The notes under the pieces: model-generated
What the model was told of the DNA's origin: nothing
What the model saw: only the letters and a program-made list of their open reading frames with translations
Databases searched by the model: none
Program-made: the position numbers and the translations under genes
In this document: piece by piece, positions 9,074 through 18,690 of the stretch
Numbering within the stretch: position 1 is the first letter of the stretch
How the letters are laid out: every line of letters starts with the position of its first letter
Assembly (NCBI RefSeq): GCF_001261735.1
Contig: NZ_CVRP01000023.1
Coordinates: 27,963 to 91,962, forward strand
Direction: 5' to 3'
Source: Dysgonomonas sp. BGC7
GTDB lineage: Bacteria > Bacteroidota > Bacteroidia > Bacteroidales > Dysgonomonadaceae
DNA length: 64,000 nucleotides

Positions 9074-10369
9074 ATGATGAAAAAATATGTGTTTTTGCTG
9101 TTAATATTATTAAGTTATTTAGATACAAGAGCTCAGGAAGAACAAGTACTCAGATTAAATGCGGAGCAGATAGAGGCTTTATTTCTGAAGAACAATTTAG
9201 AACTGATTGCTTCTCGGTTCAATATTGATATCGCCGATGCTGCTATTCTGCAAGCCCGGTTGTGGGACAATCCCTCTTTATCGATAGGAGATGTAAATTT
9301 ATGGAGTACACGGTCTCAGCGCGAAGGAGAAAAAGAGGTCATACCTCCGTTGTTTGGTTCTTTTGCAAGAAATACTGAGTTTAGTATCGAACTCAGTCAA
9401 CTGGTGCAAACCGCAAACAAGAGGGGTAAACTAATTAATAGAGAGAAAGTATCTAAAGAAATTGCTACTCAGGAATTTGAAGATGTCCTTCGAAGTTTAA
9501 AAACAGAATTGAGAAAATCTATTTTCGAAATACAATATCTACAATCTTATCTTAATATTTTGAAGAACCAAAGTTCTTCTATGGAACAGGTTATAAATTC
9601 GTATAAAAAATCGGTAGAACAAGGTAATGTTGCAAAGAGTGAATTGCTCAGACTCCAATCTTCGTTTCTGGAATTAGAAAGTGAAATAAACGATACTTAT
9701 ACCGATCTGAATGATGAACAAAGAACCTTAAAAGTCCTATTAAATGCAGATCCTCTTATTCGTATAGAGATAGACGAAAGCCCTTTGTCTACTAAAAATC
9801 CCGAAGATTTATCTTTTGTGCATTTGCTTGAAATCGCAAATAGATCACGTCCTGATATGAAAGCCTATAAACTACAAACACAATTTCATGAAAAGTCTTT
9901 AGCTTATGAAAAGTCTTTGCGAATTCCCGACCTAACATTTAGTGCCAGTTATGATCGTCATGGTGGTGTGTGGGGTAATTTTATAGGTTTTGGTGTAAGC
10001 ATGGATCTTCCTTTCTTTAACCGGAATCAAGGAAATGTTAAGGCTGCCAAAATCAGCCGCGACCAAAGCCAATATTTAGTTCAACAACAACAAAATGTTA
10101 TTGAGCATGAGGTGGCTGCTGCGTATCGTAATTATGCCTTTGCTTATAAATTTTATGAGAAACTCAATGGTGATAGCCTGTTGCCCGAATTAGATAATAT
10201 ATTAGGAATGTATTATAAAAACTTATTAAGCAGAAATGTAAGTATGCTCGAATACATTGACTTTCTCGATGCATACAAAACAAATAAGCAAACGATGCTT
10301 ACAGCTAAAAAAAAGATTTATACTCTGTTTGAAGAGTTACAATATACAATAGGAACAGAAATAAAATAG
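9074..10369 (+). CDS. czcC: TolC-family outer-membrane efflux protein (CzcC/CusC-like)
   Basis: Outer-membrane channel of a tripartite RND metal-efflux system. A signal peptide (about 1-20) precedes the mature protein, and long amphipathic, coiled-coil-prone helices repeat twice, as expected for the outer-membrane efflux protein fold. The motif region LTFSASYDRHG...FGVSMDLPFFNRNQGN is typical of CzcC-type members (barrel strand then F-N-R-N-Q/RG). At 431 aa it is normal in length. It is followed 4 nt later by the adaptor gene. First gene of the operon, directly after the promoter and the repeat array. The symbol reflects family, not proven metal specificity. Confidence 0.88.
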   Translation: MMKKYVFLLLILLSYLDTRAQEEQVLRLNAEQIEALFLKNNLELIASRFNIDIADAAILQARLWDNPSLSIGDVNLWSTRSQREGEKEVIPPLFGSFARNTEFSIELSQLVQTANKRGKLINREKVSKEIATQEFEDVLRSLKTELRKSIFEIQYLQSYLNILKNQSSSMEQVINSYKKSVEQGNVAKSELLRLQSSFLELESEINDTYTDLNDEQRTLKVLLNADPLIRIEIDESPLSTKNPEDLSFVHLLEIANRSRPDMKAYKLQTQFHEKSLAYEKSLRIPDLTFSASYDRHGGVWGNFIGFGVSMDLPFFNRNQGNVKAAKISRDQSQYLVQQQQNVIEHEVAAAYRNYAFAYKFYEKLNGDSLLPELDNILGMYYKNLLSRNVSMLEYIDFLDAYKTNKQTMLTAKKKIYTLFEELQYTIGTEIK

Positions 10370-10373
10370 AATT

Positions 10374-11456
10374 ATGATAAACAAATTGTTATATATGGCT
10401 TGTATTGGCCTGCTGGTGTCCTGTTCGGGCAGTGATAATAAGGCTTCTGTCTCTGAGAAAAATAATATAAATGAGGCTTTTCTGAAAAACGTAAAAACGG
10501 TGAAAGCTGAGATTAGTAACCATAACGAGGAATTGGTTCTTACCGGGAAAGTCGAATATGATCCCGACAAAGTAATCAATTATGTATCACTTGTAAACGG
10601 TGTTGCCGATCGTACATATTTCTCTTTGGGTGATAAAGTACAAAAAGGGCAGGTGTTGCTTGATCTCAGGAGTTCCGATCTTAGTACTCTTCAGGCGGAA
10701 GCTGTTTCAGCAGAATCGGATGTGAAAATCGCACAGCGTGAACTCCTGACAACTCAGTCAATGTATGAAGACAACCTGTTGTCTGAAAAAGATTTGCTCG
10801 AATCACAGGCGAAACTGAATCAAGCAAAGGCTGTATATGATAAAGTTCAGAGCGATATAAGTGTGCACGGAACAAATAGAGGTAACGGCAGATTTTCTAT
10901 AAAATCACCTATGAGTGGGTATATTGTAAATAAGAATGTGTCGTCAGGTAGCACGGTGTCTACAGATAGCGAGCCGCTATTTACTGTTGCCGATCTGAAT
11001 ACAGTTTGGGTGACAGCCAATGTGTATGCAAGTAACCTGTTATTTGTAAGAGAAGGAATGGATGTCTCCATAAGTTCTCTCTCCTATCCGGGCGAAGAGT
11101 TTGTAGGTAAAGTCAATACGTTGTCTCAGGTGTTTGATCCGGAAGAAAAAGTACTAAAAGCTCGCATTGTACTATCTAATAAAGACTTGAAACTGAAGCC
11201 GGAGATGTCTGTGGTCATAAAATTGAAAAATGAAGTTCATAATAGATTTATCTCTATACCTACCGATGCTCTGATTTTCGACGACGATCGTTACTTTGTT
11301 GTAGTAGAAAACGAGGATAGTCAATTTAAAGTAAAAGAAGTTGCCCTTGTAGGACACAATAAGAAGGTTACATACATAGCTTCGGGTCTGGCAGAGGGGG
11401 ATAATGTAGTGGTGAAAAATCAGTTGTTAATTTTCTCAGGGCTTAAGGAGGACTAA
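10374..11456 (+). CDS. czcB: RND periplasmic adaptor (CzcB/CusB-like), lipoprotein
   Basis: Membrane-fusion protein linking the inner-membrane pump to the outer-membrane channel. The type II signal peptide ends at LLVSC (Cys17), so it is lipid-anchored. A biotinyl-lipoyl-like half motif appears at about 75-105 (GVADRTYFSLGDKVQKGQ). A short coiled-coil hairpin with repeated Gln/Ala/Lys and Leu residues follows, then the second lipoyl half (SPMSGYIVNKNVSSGSTV), then beta-barrel and membrane-proximal domains. At 360 aa it lacks the metal-binding N-terminal extension found in some CusB/CzcB proteins. It is tightly coupled to both neighbours (4-nt and 3-nt gaps). Confidence 0.88.
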   Translation: MINKLLYMACIGLLVSCSGSDNKASVSEKNNINEAFLKNVKTVKAEISNHNEELVLTGKVEYDPDKVINYVSLVNGVADRTYFSLGDKVQKGQVLLDLRSSDLSTLQAEAVSAESDVKIAQRELLTTQSMYEDNLLSEKDLLESQAKLNQAKAVYDKVQSDISVHGTNRGNGRFSIKSPMSGYIVNKNVSSGSTVSTDSEPLFTVADLNTVWVTANVYASNLLFVREGMDVSISSLSYPGEEFVGKVNTLSQVFDPEEKVLKARIVLSNKDLKLKPEMSVVIKLKNEVHNRFISIPTDALIFDDDRYFVVVENEDSQFKVKEVALVGHNKKVTYIASGLAEGDNVVVKNQLLIFSGLKED

Positions 11457-11459
11457 ACT

Positions 11460-14400
11460 ATGCATAAGTTTGTAGAAAAAATAATAGCGTTTGCACTACG
11501 CAATCATGTACTTGTTCTTTTTCTTACTATATTACTTTTCGTGGCGGGTATTGCCTGTTACATCAATACGCCTATCGAAGCCTATCCCGATGTAACTAAT
11601 ACCCGTGTACGAATAATAACTCAATGGTCGGGGCGAAGTGCTGAGGAAGTAGAGAAGTTTGTTACTCTCCCTATTATGAGAGAAATGAACACCATTCCCC
11701 GAAAGACAGACGTACGGTCTACTTCGCTGTTTGGGCTTTCTGTTGTTACAGTTATTTTCGAAGATGGAGTAGATGATTTTTTTGCTCAGCAATATTCTTC
11801 AAACAGGATGCAGGATCTTGATTTGCCAGAAGGTGCAGATCCTTCTATCGAGCCGCCTTCGGGAGCTACAGGTGAGATTTATCGTTATGTTTTGAGGAGT
11901 GACTTACCCATCAGAGAGGTAGCTGCTATAAATGAATGGGTTGTCGAGAGAGAACTGCTTTCTGTTCCGGGAGTTGCTAGTATAGCCAGCTTTGGAGGCG
12001 AAGAAAAAATATTTGAGATAAAAGTGAATCCGGCAGAACTCAACAATTTTAGTCTGTCTCCATTAGAAGTCTATGAAGCTGTATCAAAGAGTAATATCAA
12101 TGTAGGAGGCGATATTATTCAAAAAGGAAGTCAGGCATACGTTGTCAGAGGTATAGGGTTGTTGGAAAGTGTAGAGGATATTGAAAATATACTTATAGAA
12201 GTAAAAGGAGGAACCCCGATAAGAGTAAAGCAGGTAGCCTCAGTCAGTGTTTCTTCAAAGCCTCGTCTGGGACAGGTTGGGCTCGATGATGAAGATGATA
12301 TTGTACAGGGAATAGTGATTATGCTTCGGGGGCAAAATCCCGGAGAAGTAATAGGGCATCTCAAAGAGAAGATAACAGAACTCAATGAGCGAATACTGCC
12401 TCAAGATGTAAAAATAGAGCCATTCCTTGATCGCACAACCTTAGTGGACTCCACAGTGCATACGGTTATTAAGAATTTGCTGGAAGGAATTATTTTAGTT
12501 TCCATTGTCGTTTTCATTTTTCTTTTCAACTGGCGTACTACTCTTATTGTAGCCACTGTGATTCCACTATCGTTTTTGTTTGCTATTATAATGTTACGGA
12601 TTCAGGGGTTGCCTGCTAATCTGATATCAATGGGAGCTTTGGACTTTGGGTTGCTGCTCGAAGGAACTTTGGTTATAGTCGAAATTATTTTTGTGGCTAT
12701 GGAACGGCGATCGGGGCAACTCGGTATTCGTTTTAATCAGGTCGCAAAAAGCGGGCTTATAAAGAAAAGTGCGGGTAGTGTGGCTTCTCATATTTTCTTT
12801 GCCCAGATTATCCTTGTGGTAGCGCTTTTTCCTATTTTTTCTTTTCAGAAAGTAGAAGGTAAAATGTTTTCGCCTCTGGCTTTTACACTCGGATATGCTT
12901 TGTTGGGCTCATTGATATTGTCTCTTACCTATGTGCCTGTAATGTGTAAGATGCTGTTGACAAAGCCGGTCAAAGAGAAAACTAACTTTATCAGTAGATT
13001 CTTTACTACAAGATTGTATAAGATATTCTCGTTTAGTTCACGATACAGAAAAGGAACAATTCTTGCTTTTTGTCTGCTCTTGCTGATCTGTGTTGTACGC
13101 TTTTGTTTTTGGGGTACAGAATTTATCCCAAGTATGAATGAGGGTGCAATCTATATTCGGGCAACATTGCCAAATAGTATCAATCTGGATGAGTCGGTGA
13201 AGATTACAAAGCAGATGAAACAAAAGCTACGTGAGTTTGATGAAATCCAATTTATACTGTCGCAGACAGGGCGCCCTAATGACGGTACCGATGCCACAGG
13301 ATTCTTTAATATAGAGTTTCATGCTCAGCTAAAACCTGAAAAGGAATGGACGCGAAAGTTGAAAAAAGACGATTTGATAAAAGAAATAAATGATTCGCTG
13401 GATATATATCCGGGAGTAATTCTTGCCTTTAGTCAACCTATTCAGGATAATGTAGAAGAATATGTTGCCGGAGTGAAAAGTTCTCTTGTTATAAAACTTT
13501 TTGGGAACGACCTTCACCAACTGGAAACTCTTGCCGATCAGACAGCAGCGGCAATAAAAGATGTACAGGGTATAGAAGATGTGAATGTATTCAGAAGCAT
13601 TGGATTGCCCGAACTACAGATAAAACTCGAAGAATCGAGGATGGCCAACTATGCAGTGTCGATGGCAGATGCTCAGGCTGTGGTAGAGATGGCGATAGGA
13701 GGAAAGGCTGCAACTAAGTTTTATGAAGGTGAACGTACCTTCGATGTTCAGCTGCGTTTTCAGAAAGAATATAGGGATAACGAAGACAAAATTGGCAATA
13801 TACTAATCCCTACAATGGATGGTAAATACGTTCCTTTGAAAGAAATTGCCGATATAACATTTATTACCGGCCCCACTTTTATTTACCGTGAAGGTAGTAG
13901 TCGCTATGTCGGGGTAGGGTTTAGCATCCGCGACAGAGATTTGGGCTCCGCTATTGCTGAGGCTCAGAAACGAGTAAGTGAAAGAGTAGAGTTGAAGACA
14001 GAAAATAAAATGGTGTGGGCTGGAGAGTTCGAAAGTCAGCAACGTGCTACAGCCCGCCTGATGATTATTATTCCGGTAGTCGTCTTGCTCATAATGTTCC
14101 TTTTGTATCTCAATTTTGGAACTGTGAAAGATACCCTTATTGCGGCTAGTGCTATGCCATATGCTTTCATTGGTGGCTTTATTTCATTGTGGGCAACAGG
14201 TACTGTGTTTGGTATTTCTGCTGGTATCGGGTTCATTATTTTATTCGGAATAACGGCAATAGACAGTATTCTCTTGATTGTATTGATGAAGGAGCGTATG
14301 CAAAACACCCGAAACTTACGTCTTGCTATAAATGATGCTGTCACGAGCCGTATTCGCCCGGTACTGATGATAGCTCTTATGGGGTCGATGGGGCTGTTTC

Positions 14401-14555
14401 CTGCGGCACTGTCTACCGGGATGGGATCGGAGATACAAAGACCTTTGGCCATAATGATAGTAGGGGGAATACTTATATGTATGATATTGTCATTTACCGT
14501 TTTACCTCAGGTGTTCTATTTTGCATACAGAAGAGATAAACGGCTAAAAGAATAG
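11460..14555 (+). CDS. czcA: Heavy-metal efflux RND pump (CzcA/CusA family)
   Basis: Inner-membrane proton-driven transporter exporting metal cations through the CzcCB-type partners. At 1031 aa it has the normal RND architecture: TM1 near residue 15, a large periplasmic loop, a TM2-6 block at about 335-500, a second loop and a TM8-12 block at about 860-1020. The family signature in TM4 is present as D395-F-G-L-L-L-E401-G-T-L-V-I-V-E408. CzcA members normally have Asp at the middle acidic position; here it is Glu. The predicted metal (Zn/Co/Cd versus Cu/Ag) cannot be fixed from sequence alone. Starts 3 nt after the adaptor stop. Confidence 0.9.
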   Translation: MHKFVEKIIAFALRNHVLVLFLTILLFVAGIACYINTPIEAYPDVTNTRVRIITQWSGRSAEEVEKFVTLPIMREMNTIPRKTDVRSTSLFGLSVVTVIFEDGVDDFFAQQYSSNRMQDLDLPEGADPSIEPPSGATGEIYRYVLRSDLPIREVAAINEWVVERELLSVPGVASIASFGGEEKIFEIKVNPAELNNFSLSPLEVYEAVSKSNINVGGDIIQKGSQAYVVRGIGLLESVEDIENILIEVKGGTPIRVKQVASVSVSSKPRLGQVGLDDEDDIVQGIVIMLRGQNPGEVIGHLKEKITELNERILPQDVKIEPFLDRTTLVDSTVHTVIKNLLEGIILVSIVVFIFLFNWRTTLIVATVIPLSFLFAIIMLRIQGLPANLISMGALDFGLLLEGTLVIVEIIFVAMERRSGQLGIRFNQVAKSGLIKKSAGSVASHIFFAQIILVVALFPIFSFQKVEGKMFSPLAFTLGYALLGSLILSLTYVPVMCKMLLTKPVKEKTNFISRFFTTRLYKIFSFSSRYRKGTILAFCLLLLICVVRFCFWGTEFIPSMNEGAIYIRATLPNSINLDESVKITKQMKQKLREFDEIQFILSQTGRPNDGTDATGFFNIEFHAQLKPEKEWTRKLKKDDLIKEINDSLDIYPGVILAFSQPIQDNVEEYVAGVKSSLVIKLFGNDLHQLETLADQTAAAIKDVQGIEDVNVFRSIGLPELQIKLEESRMANYAVSMADAQAVVEMAIGGKAATKFYEGERTFDVQLRFQKEYRDNEDKIGNILIPTMDGKYVPLKEIADITFITGPTFIYREGSSRYVGVGFSIRDRDLGSAIAEAQKRVSERVELKTENKMVWAGEFESQQRATARLMIIIPVVVLLIMFLLYLNFGTVKDTLIAASAMPYAFIGGFISLWATGTVFGISAGIGFIILFGITAIDSILLIVLMKERMQNTRNLRLAINDAVTSRIRPVLMIALMGSMGLFPAALSTGMGSEIQRPLAIMIVGGILICMILSFTVLPQVFYFAYRRDKRLKE

Positions 14556-14614
14556 ATGCTTCGACTAACTTGAAACTAAAATGATTACTTTTATAATTCT
14601 AAAACTTATGCGTT

Positions 14615-15298
14615 ATGGAATTACTATTGGTAGAGGACAATGCCCGTATCAGTGAATTTATAGTCAAAGGGTTGGAGGAGAACGGCTACTCTGTCGTTCT
14701 TTCCGACAATGGCGTCGATGCCCGTAGCAGGATTGCACAAAAAGAATGGGACTTGATTTTGCTGGATATAATGTTACCCGACATTGACGGAATAGAATTG
14801 TTACAATACGCCCGTTTCAAGAAAATATATACACCTATTCTGGTGATAAGTGCATTAGGAGAGCCTGACGATAAAGTAAAAGCGTTGGATTATGGTGCAG
14901 ATGACTATCTGTCTAAGCCTTTTCATTTCAAAGAACTTATTGCCCGTATCAATGCTTTGACACGTAGGGCGAAACTAAGATATGACGATACTTCCGATAT
15001 TCTTAAATGTGAAGATCTTGTCCTTTATATAGATAAACATAAAGTGGAGAGAGGAGGTAGAGAAATAAAACTCACTTTACAGGAATTTAAGCTCCTCAAA
15101 CTTCTTATGGAAAATAAGAACAGGGTTTTGGCTCGTACTCAGATATTAGACACTGTCTGGGGTATAAATTATGATACCAATACCAATGTGGTAGATGTAT
15201 ATATATCTTATCTTCGTAACAAAATAGATGTAGAAGGGACTGCGAAACTTATAGATACCGTAAAAGGACGGGGCTATCTGATCCGCACTCACGACTGA
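14615..15298 (+). CDS. OmpR/PhoB-family response regulator
   Basis: DNA-binding regulator of a two-component pair with the kinase downstream. The receiver domain (about 1-115) has the acidic pair E7/D8, phosphoacceptor D51 (LILLDIMLPDIDG) and the conserved Lys in LSKPFH. The C-terminal winged helix (about 130-225) contains ILDTVWG, VVDVYISYLRNKID and a terminal TVKGRGYLI, hallmark of the OmpR family. It is encoded 59 nt after the efflux pump and probably activates the operon through the 11-bp repeats at 8970-9035; this target is inferred from the spacing of those repeats. Confidence 0.92.
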   Translation: MELLLVEDNARISEFIVKGLEENGYSVVLSDNGVDARSRIAQKEWDLILLDIMLPDIDGIELLQYARFKKIYTPILVISALGEPDDKVKALDYGADDYLSKPFHFKELIARINALTRRAKLRYDDTSDILKCEDLVLYIDKHKVERGGREIKLTLQEFKLLKLLMENKNRVLARTQILDTVWGINYDTNTNVVDVYISYLRNKIDVEGTAKLIDTVKGRGYLIRTHD

Positions 15299-15402
15299 GA
15301 TATAATATTTTGCTGTTTTGTTAAGTATAAAAACGGTAAGTCATTTCCTTTATCAGAGATGTTTCTAAATACTTCCTATTTCTTTATAAAAAGTGTTTAT
15401 GT

Positions 15403-16749
15403 ATGAAAGTTCAGACTCGTTTAAGTTTGTTTTGTTCTCTTGTTTTTGGAGTCATCTTTGCTATTATATCTTTGCTTATATATGGCTTGTATTATAATAA
15501 TACTGAGAAGTCTGTTTATAAAGGACTTGAAAAAACTGCCTATATTTCCGCTTTTTTCTATCTCGAAGAAGATGAACTGAATATTTCTGAATTTGAAAAA
15601 GTAAAAAAACAATTTAAAGAGCTTGTCCCCGATTCCGGCTATCAGATTTATGCAGAAGACAATACCATTGCATATGGTGCACTGGGAGATGAGATTGCTC
15701 CCGAAATTCTGGAAAAAATAAGGAAGCAGGAAAATCTTTCATTTTCAGTCAATGAATATTTTTGTTATGGTATTTTCTATCGGGACAATCAGGGTGATTT
15801 TGTCGTTGTGGCAAAAGAGAAAAAAAGTGTGCTCGAAGAGCAGATCAATTTGTTGCTAGGTATTCTTACTGCTTCCTTTTTTATCGGATTATTTGCTATT
15901 ATTATTTTTAGTCGATGGGTATCGCATATAGCTTATCGTCCCTTTAGTAATGTGATAGAGCAGGTGAAGAATATATCGACAAATAATCTTGATGTACAGA
16001 TAGACTTACCTGCGACCAAAGATGAACTTCGAGACCTTACGGCTACTTTCAATGAACTTCTGGGCAAAATTTCAGAAACATTTGTCATCCAAAAGAATTT
16101 TGTAAGTTATGTTTCTCACGAATTTAAAACTCCGTTGGCTTCTATATTGGGAAATCTGGAAGTTTTTTCTATAAAGGACAGAAGCCCCGAAGAATATAAA
16201 GATCTATCAGAGAGGCTGATTCAGCAGATATATCAACTGGAAGAAATACTGAATACCTTAATTATTATTTCCGATCTGCGAAAAGATACAGATACCGTTT
16301 CGCAAATGAGGCTCGACGATCTGATTTGGGAAATTATAAATAAAATAACTGTACGTTACTCTAACTCCAAGGTCTTGGTGGATGTAGATATATTGCCCGA
16401 AGATGAGCAACTTATGTCGGTGACTACAGATCGCACACAGTTACTGATGGCTTTGTTTAACTTGATTGAGAATGCCGTTAAATACTCTCTTGGAAAAACT
16501 GTGGATATAAAAATTTATAAAGAGTCGGGTAAGTTAGGTTTATCGATAACCGATAGAGGAATTGGTATACCAAACGACCAGATGGAAAACATAAGTAAGC
16601 CTTTTTTTCGTGCCGACAATTCCGGACAGATGCAAGGTAATGGCATCGGTTTATCTATAGCTTTACGGATTTTAGAAAAAAATAAGATAAACTATCGTAT
16701 AGAATCGAAGATCGATATGGGAACAAAAGTGTCTTTGATCTTCGGATGA
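15403..16749 (+). CDS. Membrane sensor histidine kinase, partner of the preceding regulator
   Basis: Senses a periplasmic signal, probably metal or envelope stress given the neighbours, and phosphorylates the regulator. Two membrane segments (about 9-29 and 150-170) flank a periplasmic domain of about 120 residues. A HAMP-like linker follows at about 172-225. The HisKA domain carries His239 in SYVSHEFKTPLASI. The HATPase domain has an N-box (LFNLIENAVKYS), G1 (DRGIGIP) and G2 (GNGIGLSIA). At 448 aa it is typical. A 104-nt gap separates it from the regulator gene, and no promoter box is evident there, so co-transcription with the efflux operon is likely. Confidence 0.9.
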   Translation: MKVQTRLSLFCSLVFGVIFAIISLLIYGLYYNNTEKSVYKGLEKTAYISAFFYLEEDELNISEFEKVKKQFKELVPDSGYQIYAEDNTIAYGALGDEIAPEILEKIRKQENLSFSVNEYFCYGIFYRDNQGDFVVVAKEKKSVLEEQINLLLGILTASFFIGLFAIIIFSRWVSHIAYRPFSNVIEQVKNISTNNLDVQIDLPATKDELRDLTATFNELLGKISETFVIQKNFVSYVSHEFKTPLASILGNLEVFSIKDRSPEEYKDLSERLIQQIYQLEEILNTLIIISDLRKDTDTVSQMRLDDLIWEIINKITVRYSNSKVLVDVDILPEDEQLMSVTTDRTQLLMALFNLIENAVKYSLGKTVDIKIYKESGKLGLSITDRGIGIPNDQMENISKPFFRADNSGQMQGNGIGLSIALRILEKNKINYRIESKIDMGTKVSLIFG

Positions 16750-16805
16750 AAAGTATCATCAGATAAATAAGTATTATTAAACAGCCATGACTGCATAAAA
16801 AAATG

Positions 16806-16813
16806 TAATTTTG
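16806..16813 (+). promoter_or_regulatory. -7 box of the recF operon
   Basis: TAATTTTG matches TAnnTTTG and lies 20 nt before the recF start, giving a short leader. Confidence 0.55.
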
Positions 16814-16832
16814 TATCTTCAATAATACTAGC

Positions 16833-17939
16833 ATGATTTTAGAGCGATTATCCATACTGAATTATAAAAATATAGAACAAGCCGAATTGAGCCTGTCTCC
16901 TAAGATCAATTGTTTCTTGGGTAGTAATGGTATGGGAAAGACCAATCTTTTGGATGCTATTTTTTATTTGTCGTTCTGCAAAAGCCATAATAATCCGGTC
17001 GATTCTCAGAATATCAATCATCAAGCAGAGTTTTCTGTTATTCAGGGCTGGTATCAGTTCGATAATAAACAGGAAGAATTTTTCTGTAGTTTTAGGCGAA
17101 AACAGAAAAAGCAGTTTAAGAAAAACAAAAAGGAATATGAGCGCTTGTCTGACCATATCGGGGTATTACCCCTGATAATGGTATCGCCATCAGACACAAG
17201 CCTTATAAGCGGAGGAAGTGACGAGCGTCGTCGGTTTATGGATATATTCCTGTCTCAGTTCGATAAAGAATACCTTCATGCTCTGATTCGTTACAACAAA
17301 GCCTTACAGCAAAGAAATGCACTTTTGAAACAAGACGGTTTTTCGGATGATACCCTGTTCGATCTTTGGGATCAGCAATTGGCAGAAGAAGGTTCTGTGA
17401 TATACAGAAAAAGAAAAGACTTTATAGATAAATTTATTCCTACTTTTCAAAAATTCTATGATTTCATTTGCCTGTCGAATGAGAAGGTAGAACTCACATA
17501 CGATTCGCACTTCGAAAAAGGAGATTTTCTTGCGTTGCTGAAACAAAGAAAAGAACGTGATCGTATAATAGGTTATACCAGTGTGGGAATCCATAAAGAC
17601 GATCTTGATATGTGTATGGATGGTTATTCGATAAAGCGTGTCGGATCACAAGGGCAAAATAAGACCTATGTAGTTGCTCTAAAGCTCGCACAATTCGACT
17701 TTTTGCGCAAAGCTACAGACACTACACCTATTTTGTTACTTGACGATATTTTCGATAAATTGGATTCGTCTCGTGTAGAACAGATAATTAAACTTGTGTT
17801 AGATAAAGATTTTGGTCAGATATTTGTCACAGATACCAATCGTGAACATCTGGATGAAATACTGTCGCATACCAACAGCAATTATCTTCTGTACGAAGTT
17901 GAACAGGGTGAAGTTGTTTTAAAGAATCCCGATTTATGA
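16833..17939 (+). CDS. recF: DNA replication and repair protein RecF
   Basis: ABC-type ATPase that, with RecO/RecR, loads RecA at single-strand gaps. The N-terminus LERLSILNYKNIEQAELSL is the classical RecF/SMC-like start. Walker A is at residues 30-38 (GSNGMGKTN), the signature motif region is near RVGSQGQNKTYVVALKLAQ, and Walker B is PILLLDDIFDKLD. At 368 aa it is full length. Its stop overlaps the start of the DUF721 gene by 4 nt, an arrangement common in Bacteroidetes. Confidence 0.95.
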   Translation: MILERLSILNYKNIEQAELSLSPKINCFLGSNGMGKTNLLDAIFYLSFCKSHNNPVDSQNINHQAEFSVIQGWYQFDNKQEEFFCSFRRKQKKQFKKNKKEYERLSDHIGVLPLIMVSPSDTSLISGGSDERRRFMDIFLSQFDKEYLHALIRYNKALQQRNALLKQDGFSDDTLFDLWDQQLAEEGSVIYRKRKDFIDKFIPTFQKFYDFICLSNEKVELTYDSHFEKGDFLALLKQRKERDRIIGYTSVGIHKDDLDMCMDGYSIKRVGSQGQNKTYVVALKLAQFDFLRKATDTTPILLLDDIFDKLDSSRVEQIIKLVLDKDFGQIFVTDTNREHLDEILSHTNSNYLLYEVEQGEVVLKNPDL

Positions 17940-18229
17940 GAAAGCGAAATACGGAAAGTCTGGGGGAGGCTTTGAGGCAATATTTCGAAGAAAACCCTTT
18001 TTTTAGGAGAAAGATTGCTGAAAGCAGAGCTGTTACCGGTTGGCAAACATTGTTGGGCTCTATGATCAGCTCTTATACTACAAATATTTATTTACGAAAT
18101 AATATATTATATGTCTCTCTTAGTTCGGCTGCTCTGCGGGCAGAATTGCAAATGGCTAAAGACAGACTTATTTCTAAATTGAACGAACATGCGGGTATGC
18201 ATGTTGTAAACGATATTGTATTCAGATAA
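17936..18229 (+). CDS. DUF721 (DciA-like) protein
   Basis: Small basic protein of 97 aa with the DUF721 pattern: an N-terminal helix (LGEALRQYFEENPFFRRKI), W46 in the GWQTLLGSMI segment, and the strand-rich stretch IYLRNNILYVSLSSAALRAEL. Family members related to DciA help load the replicative helicase. The ATGA overlap with recF supports translational coupling and a role in DNA metabolism. The helicase-loader role for this short member is inference. Confidence 0.8.
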   Translation: MRKRNTESLGEALRQYFEENPFFRRKIAESRAVTGWQTLLGSMISSYTTNIYLRNNILYVSLSSAALRAELQMAKDRLISKLNEHAGMHVVNDIVFR

Positions 18230-18230
18230 A

Positions 18231-18665
18231 ATGAAAGAAGTAAAATCAGAGACCTTTAGGGCTTCATTGCCTATTCAGATACGATTTAGTGATGTAGATG
18301 CTTTGGGGCATATCAATAATAATCTATATTTTAGTTATTTCGATTTGGGGAAAACCAGCTACTTTGAAAAAATAAAGCCTTCTGCCGTTAGTTGGACTGA
18401 TGGACTTATTGTATTGGCTCATCTCGAAACCGATTTTCTTTCTCCTGTTTATTACAAGGAGAATATAGCCGTAGACACAAAAGTGATAAAACTGGGCGAA
18501 AAGAGTGGTGTTTTTTTACAGCAGATACGCAATATAAAGACAGGAGAAATAAAGTGTCGTTGCGAATCTGTTTTTGTAACATTCAATGCTCATACACAGT
18601 CTTCTATGCCTATACCCGATTCATGGAGGGTAGTTATATCGGAATACGAAGGTTTAGATTTCTAA
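18231..18665 (+). CDS. Hotdog-fold acyl-CoA thioesterase (4HBT family)
   Basis: Likely hydrolyses acyl-CoA in the cytoplasm. The N-terminal motif IRFSDVDALGHINNNLYFSY is the hallmark of the 4-hydroxybenzoyl-CoA thioesterase group, with Asp in DVDALGH as the expected catalytic residue. The ATG at 18231 begins 1 nt after the DUF721 stop; an upstream TTG at 18216 would overlap that gene and is rejected. 144 aa, normal for a single hotdog domain. The natural substrate is unknown. Confidence 0.85.
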   Translation: MKEVKSETFRASLPIQIRFSDVDALGHINNNLYFSYFDLGKTSYFEKIKPSAVSWTDGLIVLAHLETDFLSPVYYKENIAVDTKVIKLGEKSGVFLQQIRNIKTGEIKCRCESVFVTFNAHTQSSMPIPDSWRVVISEYEGLDF

Positions 18666-18690
18666 GATTCTACATTGTTTTTATTAATAT

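Noticed and set aside
14036..14452. 138-aa minus-strand frame inside czcA
   Set aside because: Antisense to a conserved transmembrane region of the RND pump; no own promoter or ribosome binding context.
9074..14555. Multidrug (HAE-type) rather than metal RND pump
   Set aside because: The pump has the DFG-(x)3-acidic-(x)6-E heavy-metal signature in TM4 and a CzcC-type outer-membrane partner; HAE1 pumps lack this motif.
18216..18230. TTG start extending the thioesterase by five codons
   Set aside because: It lies inside the DUF721 gene and an ATG at 18231 starts at the conserved family N-terminus.
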